A stretch of 64,000 nucleotides of DNA from Acidobacteriota bacterium (GTDB taxonomy: Bacteria > Acidobacteriota > Holophagae > Holophagales > Holophagaceae), in the NCBI GenBank assembly GCA_016195985.1, contig JACPYP010000007.1, forward strand, positions 186,001-250,000, written 5' to 3'. The notes beneath the pieces are model-generated. The model saw only the letters and a program-made list of their open reading frames with translations. It had not been told where the DNA came from and ran no database searches. Each line of letters opens with the position of its first letter. Position 1 is the stretch's first letter. Below are positions 13,900 through 22,262 of the stretch, one piece after another. The position numbers and the translations under genes are program-made.

Positions 13900-16542
13900 T
13901 CAGAGCCCCTTGAGCAGATCCTTGGCCTTGGCGGAACTGGCTCCATTGGGCGCCAGGGCCAGGTAGGTCTGCAGCGCTTGCTTGGCTTTCGCGGAGTCTC
14001 CGGCCTTGAAGGCCGCCTCGCCCAGGTTGAAATGGGCGATGGCCCGGCTGGGATCCATCTTCAGCGTGTTCTCGAACCAGCGCACGGCCTCGGGGTACTT
14101 GCCCTGCCTGAAGTAGATGAAGCCCAGGTTGTTGGCGGCCAGGGCGAAATCCGGCTTGTACTTCAGGGCCTCGGTGAACTGCGCCTCGGCCTCGGGGTAG
14201 CGCTGCTCGCGGTAGTGGCGCAGGCCCAGGTCGTTGGCCCGCTGGGCGGCCTGGCGGGGCGCCAGCTTGGTGGGTTTGGCGGCGGCCAGCTTCGTTTCGC
14301 CCCCTTCCAGCGTCTTCACGACCACGGGGCCGGTGGCGGGGCGGTCCAGGGCTTCGGCCAGCTTCAAGTCCCGGCCTTGCAGCTGGGCGCTGCCGTCGCT
14401 GAGGAATTCCGTTTCCACGGGCTTCTCGAAGACGAATTCGCCGCCCTCGGAGCCCGGCAGGCTGCCGAAGGCGGGCGTCTGGCGGGACATGGACGAGACG
14501 ATGGGCGCGGTGAAGGCCGCCAGTTCCGTGGCCGTGATGACGCCATCGCCGTTGAGGTCCGCCCGGCCGTTGAGGCCCTGGAGGAGGGTCCAGGTGAACA
14601 CGCTGTGGCCCCCGGGGCCGTCGTCGGCCACGGACTGGTCGGCGCCGCCGGCGGTGAGCATCTGCCGCGCCAGGCGCTTGCTGTTCTCCCGCAGGAAGGC
14701 GTCGGAGGCGCCGCGCGTGAGGCCCAGACCGCTGTAACAGGCGTCCATGACGAAGAAGACGTGCTTGGCTGTGAGGCTTTCGGCCACGGTCTGCAGGTCG
14801 GACATGGGCAGCGCGTCGCTGGCGAAGGCGCCGGGATCGGAATCCGCGGGGATGAGGTAGCCCAGGTCCCGGCCCGAGCTGAGCTTGCGGGTGGCGCCGT
14901 GCCCGGCGAAGTAGATGAAGATGCGGTCATCGCGCTTGGCCCGGGCCAGCTTGCCGTTCAGGGCGCCCAGGAGGTTGGCGCGGGTGGCCTCGCCATCCTT
15001 GAAGAAGAGGATGTGATCGCTGGCGAAGCCGAAGCGCGTGGTCAGGAGGTCCCGGACGGATTCCGCGTCCTTCACCGCATGCTGAAGCCGGGGCCACTTG
15101 GCGTAGGCGTCGATGCCGACCACCAGGGCCCAGCTCTCCTGGTAGCCTGCGGTGGGCGTGGAGGCGGCCGCCTGCGTGCTGCCTGGACGGACGATCTTGA
15201 AGCCCTGGCCGTCCCATCCGGCGAAGGCGTAGCCCTGGGCAATGAGCTTGTCCAGGATGGCGGGCAGCGCCTTCACCGCGCGGTCGTGGATGTCGTGGAA
15301 GAGGAGGATGCCCTTCTTCTCCCGTTCCACTTCTTTCAGGACGCGGTTGACGATGGAGGTGGGCAGGGGATCCGCCCAGTCCATGGAATCGATGTTCCAG
15401 AGGATGGAGCGCAGGTGGTAGGGCTGGAGGGCCTCCAGCTGCACCTCGGTGCGGGCCCCGTAAGGGAAGCGGAAAAGGTCCGAATGCACGCCCGGGATGG
15501 CTTTGAGCAAGGCGTCCGTCTCGCCGATCTCCAGCTTCAAGGGGTTGCCAGTTTCCTTGCTCAGCTGGGCGTGGCTGTAGCTGTGGTTGCCCACCACGTA
15601 GCCCTGGGCCACCAGCTTCCTGTCCAGCTCGGCCAGGGGCCCCAGTTTTACTTGCCCGGCCGCGTCCACCTTGCCGAGGTTGCGTCCCACGTGGAAGAAG
15701 AGGCCCGGCAGCTGGTACTGCTTGAGGATGGCGGCGATCTCCTCCGTGTAGACGCCGTGAGGGCCGTCGTCGAAGGTGAGCACCAGCGTCTTGTCCGGCA
15801 GGCTGCGGCCCGTGAGCTCCTTCTGCTCGTCGGTGACCGCGCCGGCATAGGGCAGGATGGTGCCGTAGTCGCGCAGGATGGCCTCGCGGCTGTGGCGCGA
15901 TTTCAGCTTGGCCAGGTAGTCCTCCCAGCGCTCCCGCTTCAGCTCGATGCCGCGGTCCTCGAAGCGCTCGAAGATGGCCTTCAGTTCCTTTTCGTAGAGG
16001 GCCTCGATGCGGTCCAGGGCCTCCTGATCCTCGGCGACCCGTTTCGCCAGCTTCACGGCCGTGAGCGATCCGTCGCGGCCCAGGGCCTGGGCCACGGCGC
16101 GCAGCGGCTCGCGGAAGGCCAGTCGGTCGGCGTCGAAGAGATCCTCGCCCTGCTCGATGAAGCTGAGCCAGGCGTCCAGCGTGGGAAAGCGTTCCGGCTT
16201 GCCGGAGGCAAGGATGGCTTCCAGCACCTCGTTGGCCTGGCGCTGCCTGGCCAGGCGCTCATGATGGATCTGCTGTCCGACGCGGGATGCCGCGGCCCGT
16301 TCCTCGGGCTTGAGCTTGGCCTCATCGGCGAAGAGCACGATCAGCTTGCGGTAGCTGTCGAGATCCTCCTTCAGCGCGGCGATGAGGGGCCCGGGCTCGG
16401 GATGCTGGATCAGCGCCGCGAGAGCGTCCGCTGTGGGCGGTTTCGGCTTGGGCCGGGCCAGGCGGTAGGCGGCGAGGCCCGCGCCCACACTCAGGCCTCC
16501 GGCCGCAAGCAGGATCAGGAGGAGGCGCGGCGCGCGTCGCAT
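13900..16542 (-). CDS. NodB polysaccharide deacetylase - caspase-like peptidase - TPR fusion
   Basis: This 880-aa protein begins with a single N-terminal membrane or signal segment (RLLLILLAAGGLSVGAGLAAY). A helical region of about 200 aa follows. A complete CE4 deacetylase domain comes next: TFDDGP near 256-261, HSYSH 320-324, RFPYG 358-362, WNIDSMDW 382-389 and HDIH 416-419. At about 470-700 there is a C14 caspase-like domain with YFAGHG (His548) and DACYSG (Cys602). DLNGDGVITATEL at about 662-674 looks like an EF-hand calcium loop. TPR repeats occupy the last 100 residues. The start overlaps the valS stop (TGATG). It is probably exported and anchored. The pairing of domains is unusual and the substrate is unknown. 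Confidence 0.88.
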   Translation of the reverse strand: MRRAPRLLLILLAAGGLSVGAGLAAYRLARPKPKPPTADALAALIQHPEPGPLIAALKEDLDSYRKLIVLFADEAKLKPEERAAASRVGQQIHHERLARQRQANEVLEAILASGKPERFPTLDAWLSFIEQGEDLFDADRLAFREPLRAVAQALGRDGSLTAVKLAKRVAEDQEALDRIEALYEKELKAIFERFEDRGIELKRERWEDYLAKLKSRHSREAILRDYGTILPYAGAVTDEQKELTGRSLPDKTLVLTFDDGPHGVYTEEIAAILKQYQLPGLFFHVGRNLGKVDAAGQVKLGPLAELDRKLVAQGYVVGNHSYSHAQLSKETGNPLKLEIGETDALLKAIPGVHSDLFRFPYGARTEVQLEALQPYHLRSILWNIDSMDWADPLPTSIVNRVLKEVEREKKGILLFHDIHDRAVKALPAILDKLIAQGYAFAGWDGQGFKIVRPGSTQAAASTPTAGYQESWALVVGIDAYAKWPRLQHAVKDAESVRDLLTTRFGFASDHILFFKDGEATRANLLGALNGKLARAKRDDRIFIYFAGHGATRKLSSGRDLGYLIPADSDPGAFASDALPMSDLQTVAESLTAKHVFFVMDACYSGLGLTRGASDAFLRENSKRLARQMLTAGGADQSVADDGPGGHSVFTWTLLQGLNGRADLNGDGVITATELAAFTAPIVSSMSRQTPAFGSLPGSEGGEFVFEKPVETEFLSDGSAQLQGRDLKLAEALDRPATGPVVVKTLEGGETKLAAAKPTKLAPRQAAQRANDLGLRHYREQRYPEAEAQFTEALKYKPDFALAANNLGFIYFRQGKYPEAVRWFENTLKMDPSRAIAHFNLGEAAFKAGDSAKAKQALQTYLALAPNGASSAKAKDLLKGL

Positions 16543-19154
16543 CAGCCGAGCAGCGCTTTGACTTGGCTCAGACGCTGTTCCTTTTCTTCGGCCTGGGTGC
16601 GCAGCTTGGCCACGGCGGCTTCGGGGGCCTTGGTGATGAAGCTTTCATCGGCCAGGCGGGCCTGGAGGGGCTCCAGCTCCTTTTCCAGCTTGGCCAGTTC
16701 CTTCTCCAGCTTGGCCTTCTCGGCCACGGGATCCTTGAGCCCCGCCAGCTCCAGGGCCACGGCGCCGCCTGCCACCACGGCCACGGAACGGGTGGCCGAG
16801 GCGAGGTCGCCCTTGCCGAAGGTGACGGATTCCAGGCGGGCGATGGATTTCAACGCCTCGCTGAAAGGCTCCAGCTCCAGCAACGAACAAAAGGCGGGCA
16901 CCCGCTTGGCGGGATCCACGCCCTGCTCGGCCTTGAGGCGCAGGAAGGCGGAGAGCACCTCCTGGAAGCGAGGGATGATGGTGCTGTCGCCACCCTTGGC
17001 CTGCAGGATGGGATCGTCTGAGGGCCAGGCGCGCTGGGCCAACAGGGTGGGCTCTCCGGCGGGCAGGCGGCCGTCCATCATGGCCTCGTGAATCTCCTCC
17101 GTGAGGAAAGGCACGAAGGGGTGCAGGGCCCGCAGCAGGATGTCGAGGAAGTGCAGGATGGCGGCTTTCTGGGCTTTCGTGCCGCTCTGCAGCTGCACCT
17201 TGGCCAGCTCGATGTAGGTGGCGCAGAAATCATCCCAGACCAGGTGGTAGAGCAGGTCCGAGGCTTCGTGGAAGCGGAATTCCTCAAGGGCCTTGGTGAC
17301 GGCGCCGAGGCTGTCGCGCATGCGGCCGATCATCCAGAATTCGGCTTCGCCGAATTCCGGCGCCGTGGCCAGCGTGATGGATTCATCGAGATTCATCTGG
17401 ACGAACCGCGAGGCGTTCCAGAGCTTGTTGCAGAAGTTGCGGCTGGCTTCGAGGCGCGCCGTGCTCATGGCGATGTCGGTGCCGGGCGCGGCCATGATGG
17501 CCAGGGAGAAGCGGAGGGCGTCGGTGCCGTACTCCTCCATCACTTCCAGCGGATCGATGACGTTGCCTTTGGTCTTCGACATTTTCTGGCCGCTGGCATC
17601 GCGCACCAGGCTGTTGAAGTAGACCTTGCGGAAGGGCACCTCGCCCATCCACGTGAGGCCCGCCATGGCCATGCGGGCCACCCAGAAGAAGAGGATGTCG
17701 TAGCCCGTGATGAGCACGCTGGTGGGGTAGTAGCGCTTCAGTTCGGAGGTTTCCTCCGGCCAGCCGAACACGCTGAACGGCCAAAGGGCCGAGCTGAACC
17801 AGGTGTCCAGGGTATCGGGATCCTGAATCAGGTCCTTATCTCCACATGCGCTGCACGTGGAGGGCTGCTCCATCTCCACATGAAGCTCGCCACACTTCCC
17901 GCAGGTCCAGGCAGGGATGCGATGGCCCCAGACCAGCTGACGGCTGATGCACCAGTCCTGGATGTTGGTGAGCCAGTGGTTCCACACGGCTGTGTGATGC
18001 TCGGGCGTGAACTGGATGGCCCCGCTGTTGACGGCCTCCAGGGCCTTGGCGGCGGCCTCCTTCACGTCCATGAACCACTGCTCGCTGACCAGGGGCTCCA
18101 GCACGGCGCCGCTGCGGTCGCTGAGGCTGATCTTGTTGACGTAGTCCTCCACCTTCAGGAGGAAGCCCTGCTCCTCCAGGTCGGCCACCACGCGCTTGCG
18201 GGCCTCGAAGCGGTCCAGCCCCGCATAGGCGCCAGCCTCGGCCGTCATCTTGGCGTCGAAGCCGATGATGGTGATGGAGGGCAGGCCCAGCCGCTGGCCC
18301 GCGGCGAAGTCGTTGGGATCGTGGGCGGGGGTGACCTTCACGCAGCCGGTGCCGAAGGCGGGATCCACGAAAGTGTCGGCCACCACGGGAATCTGGCGGC
18401 CCGTGAGCGGGTGGTTCATCAGCTTGCCGATCATGCCCTGGTACCGCTCGTCGTCGGGATGCACGGCCACGGCCGTGTCGCCCAGCATGGTCTCGGGCCG
18501 CGTGGTGGCCACGACGACTTCTCCGCTGCCGTCCGCCAGGGGATAGCGCAGGTACCAGAGCTTGCCCTTGCGCTCCTCGTATTTCACTTCCAGATCGCTG
18601 AGGGCCGTCTGCAGCGCGGGGTCCCACTGGATCATGCGGGGGCCGCGGTAGATGCGCCCGGCCTTGTAGCTTTCGACGAAGACTTTCCGCACGGCCTTGT
18701 TGAGGGCCGGATCCAGGGTGAAGCGGTTGCGGGTCCAATCCACGCTGCAGCCCAGGCGCTTGAGCTGGTGCTCGATGGCGCCCTGGTTCTTCTCCTTCCA
18801 GTCCCAGATGCGCTTCTCGAAGGCATCCCGGCCCAGCTGGTGGCGGTCCGTGCCTTCGGCCTTGAGCTGCCGCTCCACCATCATCTGGGTGGCGATGCCC
18901 GCGTGGTCGGTGCCGGGCACCCACAGGGCGTCGAAGCCCTGGGCCCGCTTGAAGCGCGTGAGCACGTCGTGCAGCGTGTTCACGAGGGCGTGGCCCATGT
19001 GGAGGTTGCCCGTGATGTTGGGCGGGGGGATGACGATGGACCAGGGCTCCTTGCCGCTGCCGGGCGCGGCCTCGAAGGCCTTGGAATCCTCCCATACCGA
19101 GTACCAGCGGGTTTGCGCCGTCTTGAAGTCGAATGCCTTGTCCATCTCGCGCAT
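16542..19154 (-). CDS. valS: Valyl-tRNA synthetase
   Basis: This 870-aa class I synthetase charges tRNA-Val. The HIGH signature appears as PNITGNLHMGHALVN near residue 45 and the KMSKS loop as GQKMSKTKGNVIDP. Between them lies the CP1 editing region with the TTRPETMLGDTA segment. A Cys4 zinc-binding stretch (CGKCGELH, later CSACG) and the expected C-terminal coiled coil (KLEKELAKLEKELEPL) are present. The ATG at 19154 was chosen because AAGGA sits five nt upstream; an upstream extension to 19760 is spurious. The stop overlaps the start of the deacetylase-caspase gene. Confidence 0.95.
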   Translation of the reverse strand: MREMDKAFDFKTAQTRWYSVWEDSKAFEAAPGSGKEPWSIVIPPPNITGNLHMGHALVNTLHDVLTRFKRAQGFDALWVPGTDHAGIATQMMVERQLKAEGTDRHQLGRDAFEKRIWDWKEKNQGAIEHQLKRLGCSVDWTRNRFTLDPALNKAVRKVFVESYKAGRIYRGPRMIQWDPALQTALSDLEVKYEERKGKLWYLRYPLADGSGEVVVATTRPETMLGDTAVAVHPDDERYQGMIGKLMNHPLTGRQIPVVADTFVDPAFGTGCVKVTPAHDPNDFAAGQRLGLPSITIIGFDAKMTAEAGAYAGLDRFEARKRVVADLEEQGFLLKVEDYVNKISLSDRSGAVLEPLVSEQWFMDVKEAAAKALEAVNSGAIQFTPEHHTAVWNHWLTNIQDWCISRQLVWGHRIPAWTCGKCGELHVEMEQPSTCSACGDKDLIQDPDTLDTWFSSALWPFSVFGWPEETSELKRYYPTSVLITGYDILFFWVARMAMAGLTWMGEVPFRKVYFNSLVRDASGQKMSKTKGNVIDPLEVMEEYGTDALRFSLAIMAAPGTDIAMSTARLEASRNFCNKLWNASRFVQMNLDESITLATAPEFGEAEFWMIGRMRDSLGAVTKALEEFRFHEASDLLYHLVWDDFCATYIELAKVQLQSGTKAQKAAILHFLDILLRALHPFVPFLTEEIHEAMMDGRLPAGEPTLLAQRAWPSDDPILQAKGGDSTIIPRFQEVLSAFLRLKAEQGVDPAKRVPAFCSLLELEPFSEALKSIARLESVTFGKGDLASATRSVAVVAGGAVALELAGLKDPVAEKAKLEKELAKLEKELEPLQARLADESFITKAPEAAVAKLRTQAEEKEQRLSQVKALLG

Positions 19155-19358
19155 GGGGGTCCTTGGGTATGACTGGCCTGGGATCCCCGGGGGTGCGGGA
19201 TCTCCTCTCGCCGAATGGATCAGTGTACCCGTGGAAGGAGAGGCCTTCCAGACAGAGCCGGGCCCTGGAGACGCCGAGCCGGGGCTTTGGTGACGCCGGG
19301 GTCTTGTGGAATGCGATACCATGGTCGCCATTCGTCCGGAACGGGGACGGGAGGGCAC

Positions 19359-19709
19359 ATGCGTCTTCTTCGGATCGTGGCATTGGGGCTTTTGAGCGTC
19401 GCAGGGATGGCCGCGGCGGCCGCCGATGAGAGCAGGCCCTTGGCGCCGGCCCACCTGCGGGCCAAGCTGACCTGCCACGACTGCCACCAGAAGGAAAAAC
19501 CCACCTCGGCTGCAGTGCCCGATGAAGGTTGCATGGTCTGCCACGGCGATTACCCGGCCATGAAGGTCCAGACCAAGGATGTGAAGCCCAATCCCCACGG
19601 CTCTCCCCACGAGCCCATTCCCTGCACCGAATGCCACCGGCAGCACAAGGCGCCGGTGGTGAAATGCCTGGAATGCCATCAGGGGAAGTACACGTTCAAG
19701 GTCAAATGA
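19359..19709 (+). CDS. Small periplasmic tetraheme cytochrome c
   Basis: This 116-aa protein has a signal peptide (MRLLRIVALGLLSVAGMAAAA) and four CxxCH heme-attachment motifs: CHDCH (39-43), CMVCH (58-62), CTECH (89-93) and CLECH (103-107). Additional His residues (81, 84, 96) could serve as distal ligands, giving bis-His hemes. Size and spacing resemble the tetraheme domain of flavocytochrome c3 and small tetraheme cytochromes, which shuttle electrons across the periplasm. GGAGGG lies just upstream of the ATG. The gene is divergent from valS and 44 nt ahead of an RND-type adaptor gene. Confidence 0.9.
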   Translation: MRLLRIVALGLLSVAGMAAAAADESRPLAPAHLRAKLTCHDCHQKEKPTSAAVPDEGCMVCHGDYPAMKVQTKDVKPNPHGSPHEPIPCTECHRQHKAPVVKCLECHQGKYTFKVK

Positions 19710-19753
19710 CCCCCTCCGCATGACAGGATTGAAGGGTCTGCTGCGAGAGGCCC

Positions 19754-20476
19754 ATGTCATTGCGATCCGCCCTTCTTGTCGTCCCCTTCCTGACAGGCGC
19801 AGTCTGCGCCCTGGCCGGAGGCTCCGTGGAGGGTCGGGTGCTGCCCTACCGCCAGGTGGAGGTCAGCGCCCCCGTGTCCAGCCGCATCACGGAACTGAAG
19901 GTGAAGGAAGGCGATCTGGTGAAAGAGGGGCAGCCCCTGGCCCTGCTCTACGGGAAGCTGGAGGAGCTGGAAATGCAGCGGGCCAAGGCCCTGCTGGAGC
20001 GGAGGGAGTTCGAGGCCAAGGGGGCCAAGCGCCTCTACGACAACAAGATCATTCCCGAGGCCAAGGCCATGGAAACGCGCATCGATCTGGACCTGGCGCG
20101 GCTCCAGTTTGAATCCGCCGCCGAACAGGTGCGCCTCCGGACGGTGCTCGCGCCCCTGGACGGCGTGGTGGTGGCAGCCCTGCGGGAAACCGGCGAGACC
20201 GTGTCCACGGGGCAGCCGCTCTTCCGCATTCTGGATCTGAGCAAGGTGGTGGTCCAACTGGCGGTGGATTCCGACGCTGTGGGCAGCCTGGCGCCGGGGC
20301 GGCACGTGAAGGTGAGCCTGCGGAAGACGCCGGAGCCCCTGGAAGGCCGGGTGGCCCTGGTGGATCCATGCGCCGACCCCGAGGGCCGAGTGCGGGTGCG
20401 GGTGGTGGTGGACAACCCCGACCGGAGGATCCGCTCGGGCATCCGGGCCCGGGTGGAGTGGTCGGACGCACAGTAG
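19754..20476 (+). CDS. RND/HlyD-type periplasmic adaptor protein
   Basis: This 240-aa exported protein starts with a signal peptide (SALLVVPFLTGAVCALAGG). A split lipoyl-like domain surrounds a helical hairpin at about 75-115: SSRITELKVKEGDLVKEGQP on one side and LAPLDGVVVAALRETGETV on the other. A beta-barrel domain follows (VVQLAVDSDAVGSL). It is short for the family, lacking most of the membrane-proximal domain. No pump or TolC gene adjoins it. It follows the cytochrome gene closely, so the two may be co-transcribed. Its partner must be encoded elsewhere. Confidence 0.8.
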   Translation: MSLRSALLVVPFLTGAVCALAGGSVEGRVLPYRQVEVSAPVSSRITELKVKEGDLVKEGQPLALLYGKLEELEMQRAKALLERREFEAKGAKRLYDNKIIPEAKAMETRIDLDLARLQFESAAEQVRLRTVLAPLDGVVVAALRETGETVSTGQPLFRILDLSKVVVQLAVDSDAVGSLAPGRHVKVSLRKTPEPLEGRVALVDPCADPEGRVRVRVVVDNPDRRIRSGIRARVEWSDAQ

Positions 20477-20505
20477 GGCTTAGCTTTTCAGATGAAGGAC
20501 AGGCC

Positions 20506-21168
20506 CTAGTCGCTGGACATGCGTTCCCACATGTCCTCCCACTCCAGGTCGGTCCACCATTCGCGCTCCAGGCCGTCGCAGGTGGCGCCGTAGGAGGGGC
20601 AGGCCACGCAGCCGTCGCCGCGGTGGACTTCCGCGTCGTGCTGGGGCGGGTAGGCGGCCGCCAGGGCCAGGCCCGCGTCGCGGGCCGCCCGCTCCAAATC
20701 GGTCATGGGCCGGGAGGGCAGCTCGCGCACATGGAAGCGCCGCAGCCGCTCCTGGCCTTCGGGGAAGATCACGGAGTTCTCGGCGTCGATGTGGCGCCAG
20801 AGGGAACGGCTGTAGTCGATGGCGAGATTCTGCAGGCGCTGGCGCGCCTCCGGCGTTTCGTGAGGCCCGTCCAGCAGGCCCTCCATGCCGTCCAGCAGGG
20901 CGCCCATCCGCTGATGATCGCCCGTGAGGGCGGCGATGGGGCCGCGGTGGGCGGGCAGCTCGGCCTGCTCGGCCAGGGCCTTGAAGAAGACCGCCTCTTC
21001 CTTGTCGTGGTGGAAGGTGCCGGCGAAATGGCGGAAGAAGGCCAGGAACCGGGCGCCGTCCGCGGGGTCGCCCTGGCCGGCTGTCCGCGCGGTGACGAAG
21101 GTCCGCAGGGATCCCACCACCCGCTCGATGAGTTCGTGTTCCGCGCGGAGATCCTCGATGAGACGCAT
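20506..21168 (-). CDS. Hemerythrin HHE-domain protein
   Basis: This 220-aa protein opens with MRLIEDLRAEHELIERVV. It has HFAGTFHHDKEEAVFFKAL, TGDHQRMGALL and WRHIDAENSVIFPEG, the spaced His and Glu residues of the HHE four-helix iron-binding fold. The C-terminal tail adds GDGCVACPSYGATC, a Cys cluster that is not part of the core fold and could bind metal or sense redox state. The gene lies 5 nt downstream of bioB. A role in oxygen, NO or iron handling is inferred from the fold only. Confidence 0.82.
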   Translation of the reverse strand: MRLIEDLRAEHELIERVVGSLRTFVTARTAGQGDPADGARFLAFFRHFAGTFHHDKEEAVFFKALAEQAELPAHRGPIAALTGDHQRMGALLDGMEGLLDGPHETPEARQRLQNLAIDYSRSLWRHIDAENSVIFPEGQERLRRFHVRELPSRPMTDLERAARDAGLALAAAYPPQHDAEVHRGDGCVACPSYGATCDGLEREWWTDLEWEDMWERMSSD

Positions 21169-21173
21169 GCGGG

Positions 21174-22121
21174 CTAGACCTTCGCCCCTGCGCCTTCCAC
21201 CCGCATGCCCAGGGCGCCCAGCAGCCAGTGGTCGTGGTTGCCGCCGGGGTTCGGGGTGGTGAGCAGTTTCTCGCCGGTGAAGATGCTGTTGGCGCCCGCG
21301 AAGAAACAAAGGGCCTGCAGCTCGTCGCTCATTTGCGTCCGGCCCGCGCTGAGGCGGATGCGGCTCTTGGGGAAGAGGATGCGGGCCGTGGCGATCATGC
21401 GCACGAGTTCGAGGGGAGGCAGCGGGTCCACGTTCGCCAGGGGCGTGCCGTCCACGGCCACGAACTGGTTGATGGGAATGCTTTCGGGCGCAGGCTCCAG
21501 CTCGGTCAGCTCCTGGAGGAAGTGGATGCGCTGGTCGATGGTCTCGCCCATGCCCACGATGCCTCCGGAGCAGACTTCCAGGCCCGCGGCGCGGACGGCT
21601 GCGATGGTCTCCAGGCGCTCGTCGAACGTGCGGGTGTGGATGATGGTTTCGTAGAAGTCGCGGCTCGAATCGATGTTGTGGTTGTAGACCTGGCAGCCCG
21701 CGGCCTTCAGGCGCTTGGCCTGGCCCTCGTTGAGCATGCCCAGGGTGACGCAGACTTCCATGCCCATGCTTGATACGCCGTGCACCATTTCCAGCACGGC
21801 GTCGAAGTTGGCGTCGTCCTTCACCTCGCGCCAGGCGGCGCCCATGCAGTAGCGCGTGCTGCCGTGGGCTTTGGCCTCGGCGGCGCCGGCCAGCACCTTG
21901 CTGACGTCCTTCAAGGGTTCGACCTTCAGATCGGTCTGGTAGCGGGCGCTCTGGGGGCAGTAGGCGCAGTCCTCAGGGCAGGCGCCGGTCTTGATGGAAT
22001 CCAGGGTGCAGAACTGGATCTCCTCGGCGTTCCAGTACTGCCGGTGGGCCGTGGCCGCCCGGTAGAGCAGCTCCGGGACGGGCAGGTCGTGGATGGCGCG
22101 GATCTCGGCGGCGGTGGACAT
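21174..22121 (-). CDS. bioB: Biotin synthase
   Basis: This 315-aa radical SAM enzyme inserts sulfur into dethiobiotin in the last step of biotin synthesis. The Cx3Cx2C cluster motif appears as CPEDCAYC near residue 48, followed by QSARY. The BioB signatures YNHNIDSSRDFYE, CSGGIVGMGE and the C-terminal SAGRTQMSDE are present, covering ligands of the second [2Fe-2S] cluster. No other biotin genes adjoin it. It is divergent from the MarR-GNAT gene and is followed by the hemerythrin-domain gene. Confidence 0.95.
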   Translation of the reverse strand: MSTAAEIRAIHDLPVPELLYRAATAHRQYWNAEEIQFCTLDSIKTGACPEDCAYCPQSARYQTDLKVEPLKDVSKVLAGAAEAKAHGSTRYCMGAAWREVKDDANFDAVLEMVHGVSSMGMEVCVTLGMLNEGQAKRLKAAGCQVYNHNIDSSRDFYETIIHTRTFDERLETIAAVRAAGLEVCSGGIVGMGETIDQRIHFLQELTELEPAPESIPINQFVAVDGTPLANVDPLPPLELVRMIATARILFPKSRIRLSAGRTQMSDELQALCFFAGANSIFTGEKLLTTPNPGGNHDHWLLGALGMRVEGAGAKV

Positions 22122-22214
22122 GGGAACCCTGTTTGAACGTGAAGCTACAGACTAATGCAACCCGGCCTGGATGGCGAAGGCGGGATGGGGCGATGGGCAG
22201 ACCGGGCATGGCGG

Positions 22215-22242
22215 TTGACAAATGTAAGTTCTTACGTAAATT
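22215..22242 (+). promoter_or_regulatory. Promoter with overlapping palindromes upstream of the MarR-GNAT gene
   Basis: A perfect -35 TTGACA (22215-22220) is followed after 16 nt by TAAATT (22237-22242) as a possible -10. The spacer holds two overlapping palindromes, GTAAG-TT-CTTAC (22224-22235) and TTACGTAA (22232-22239). Their position would let a bound dimer block RNA polymerase. The downstream MarR-family protein is the natural candidate, giving autoregulation. Confidence 0.6.
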
Positions 22243-22262
22243 CATTCATATTGGAGGGCTCC

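Noticed and set aside
13855-17091. A 1078-codon plus-strand open frame
   Set aside because: It runs antisense to the deacetylase-caspase gene and the end of valS, which have clear families, and shows no recognisable domain.
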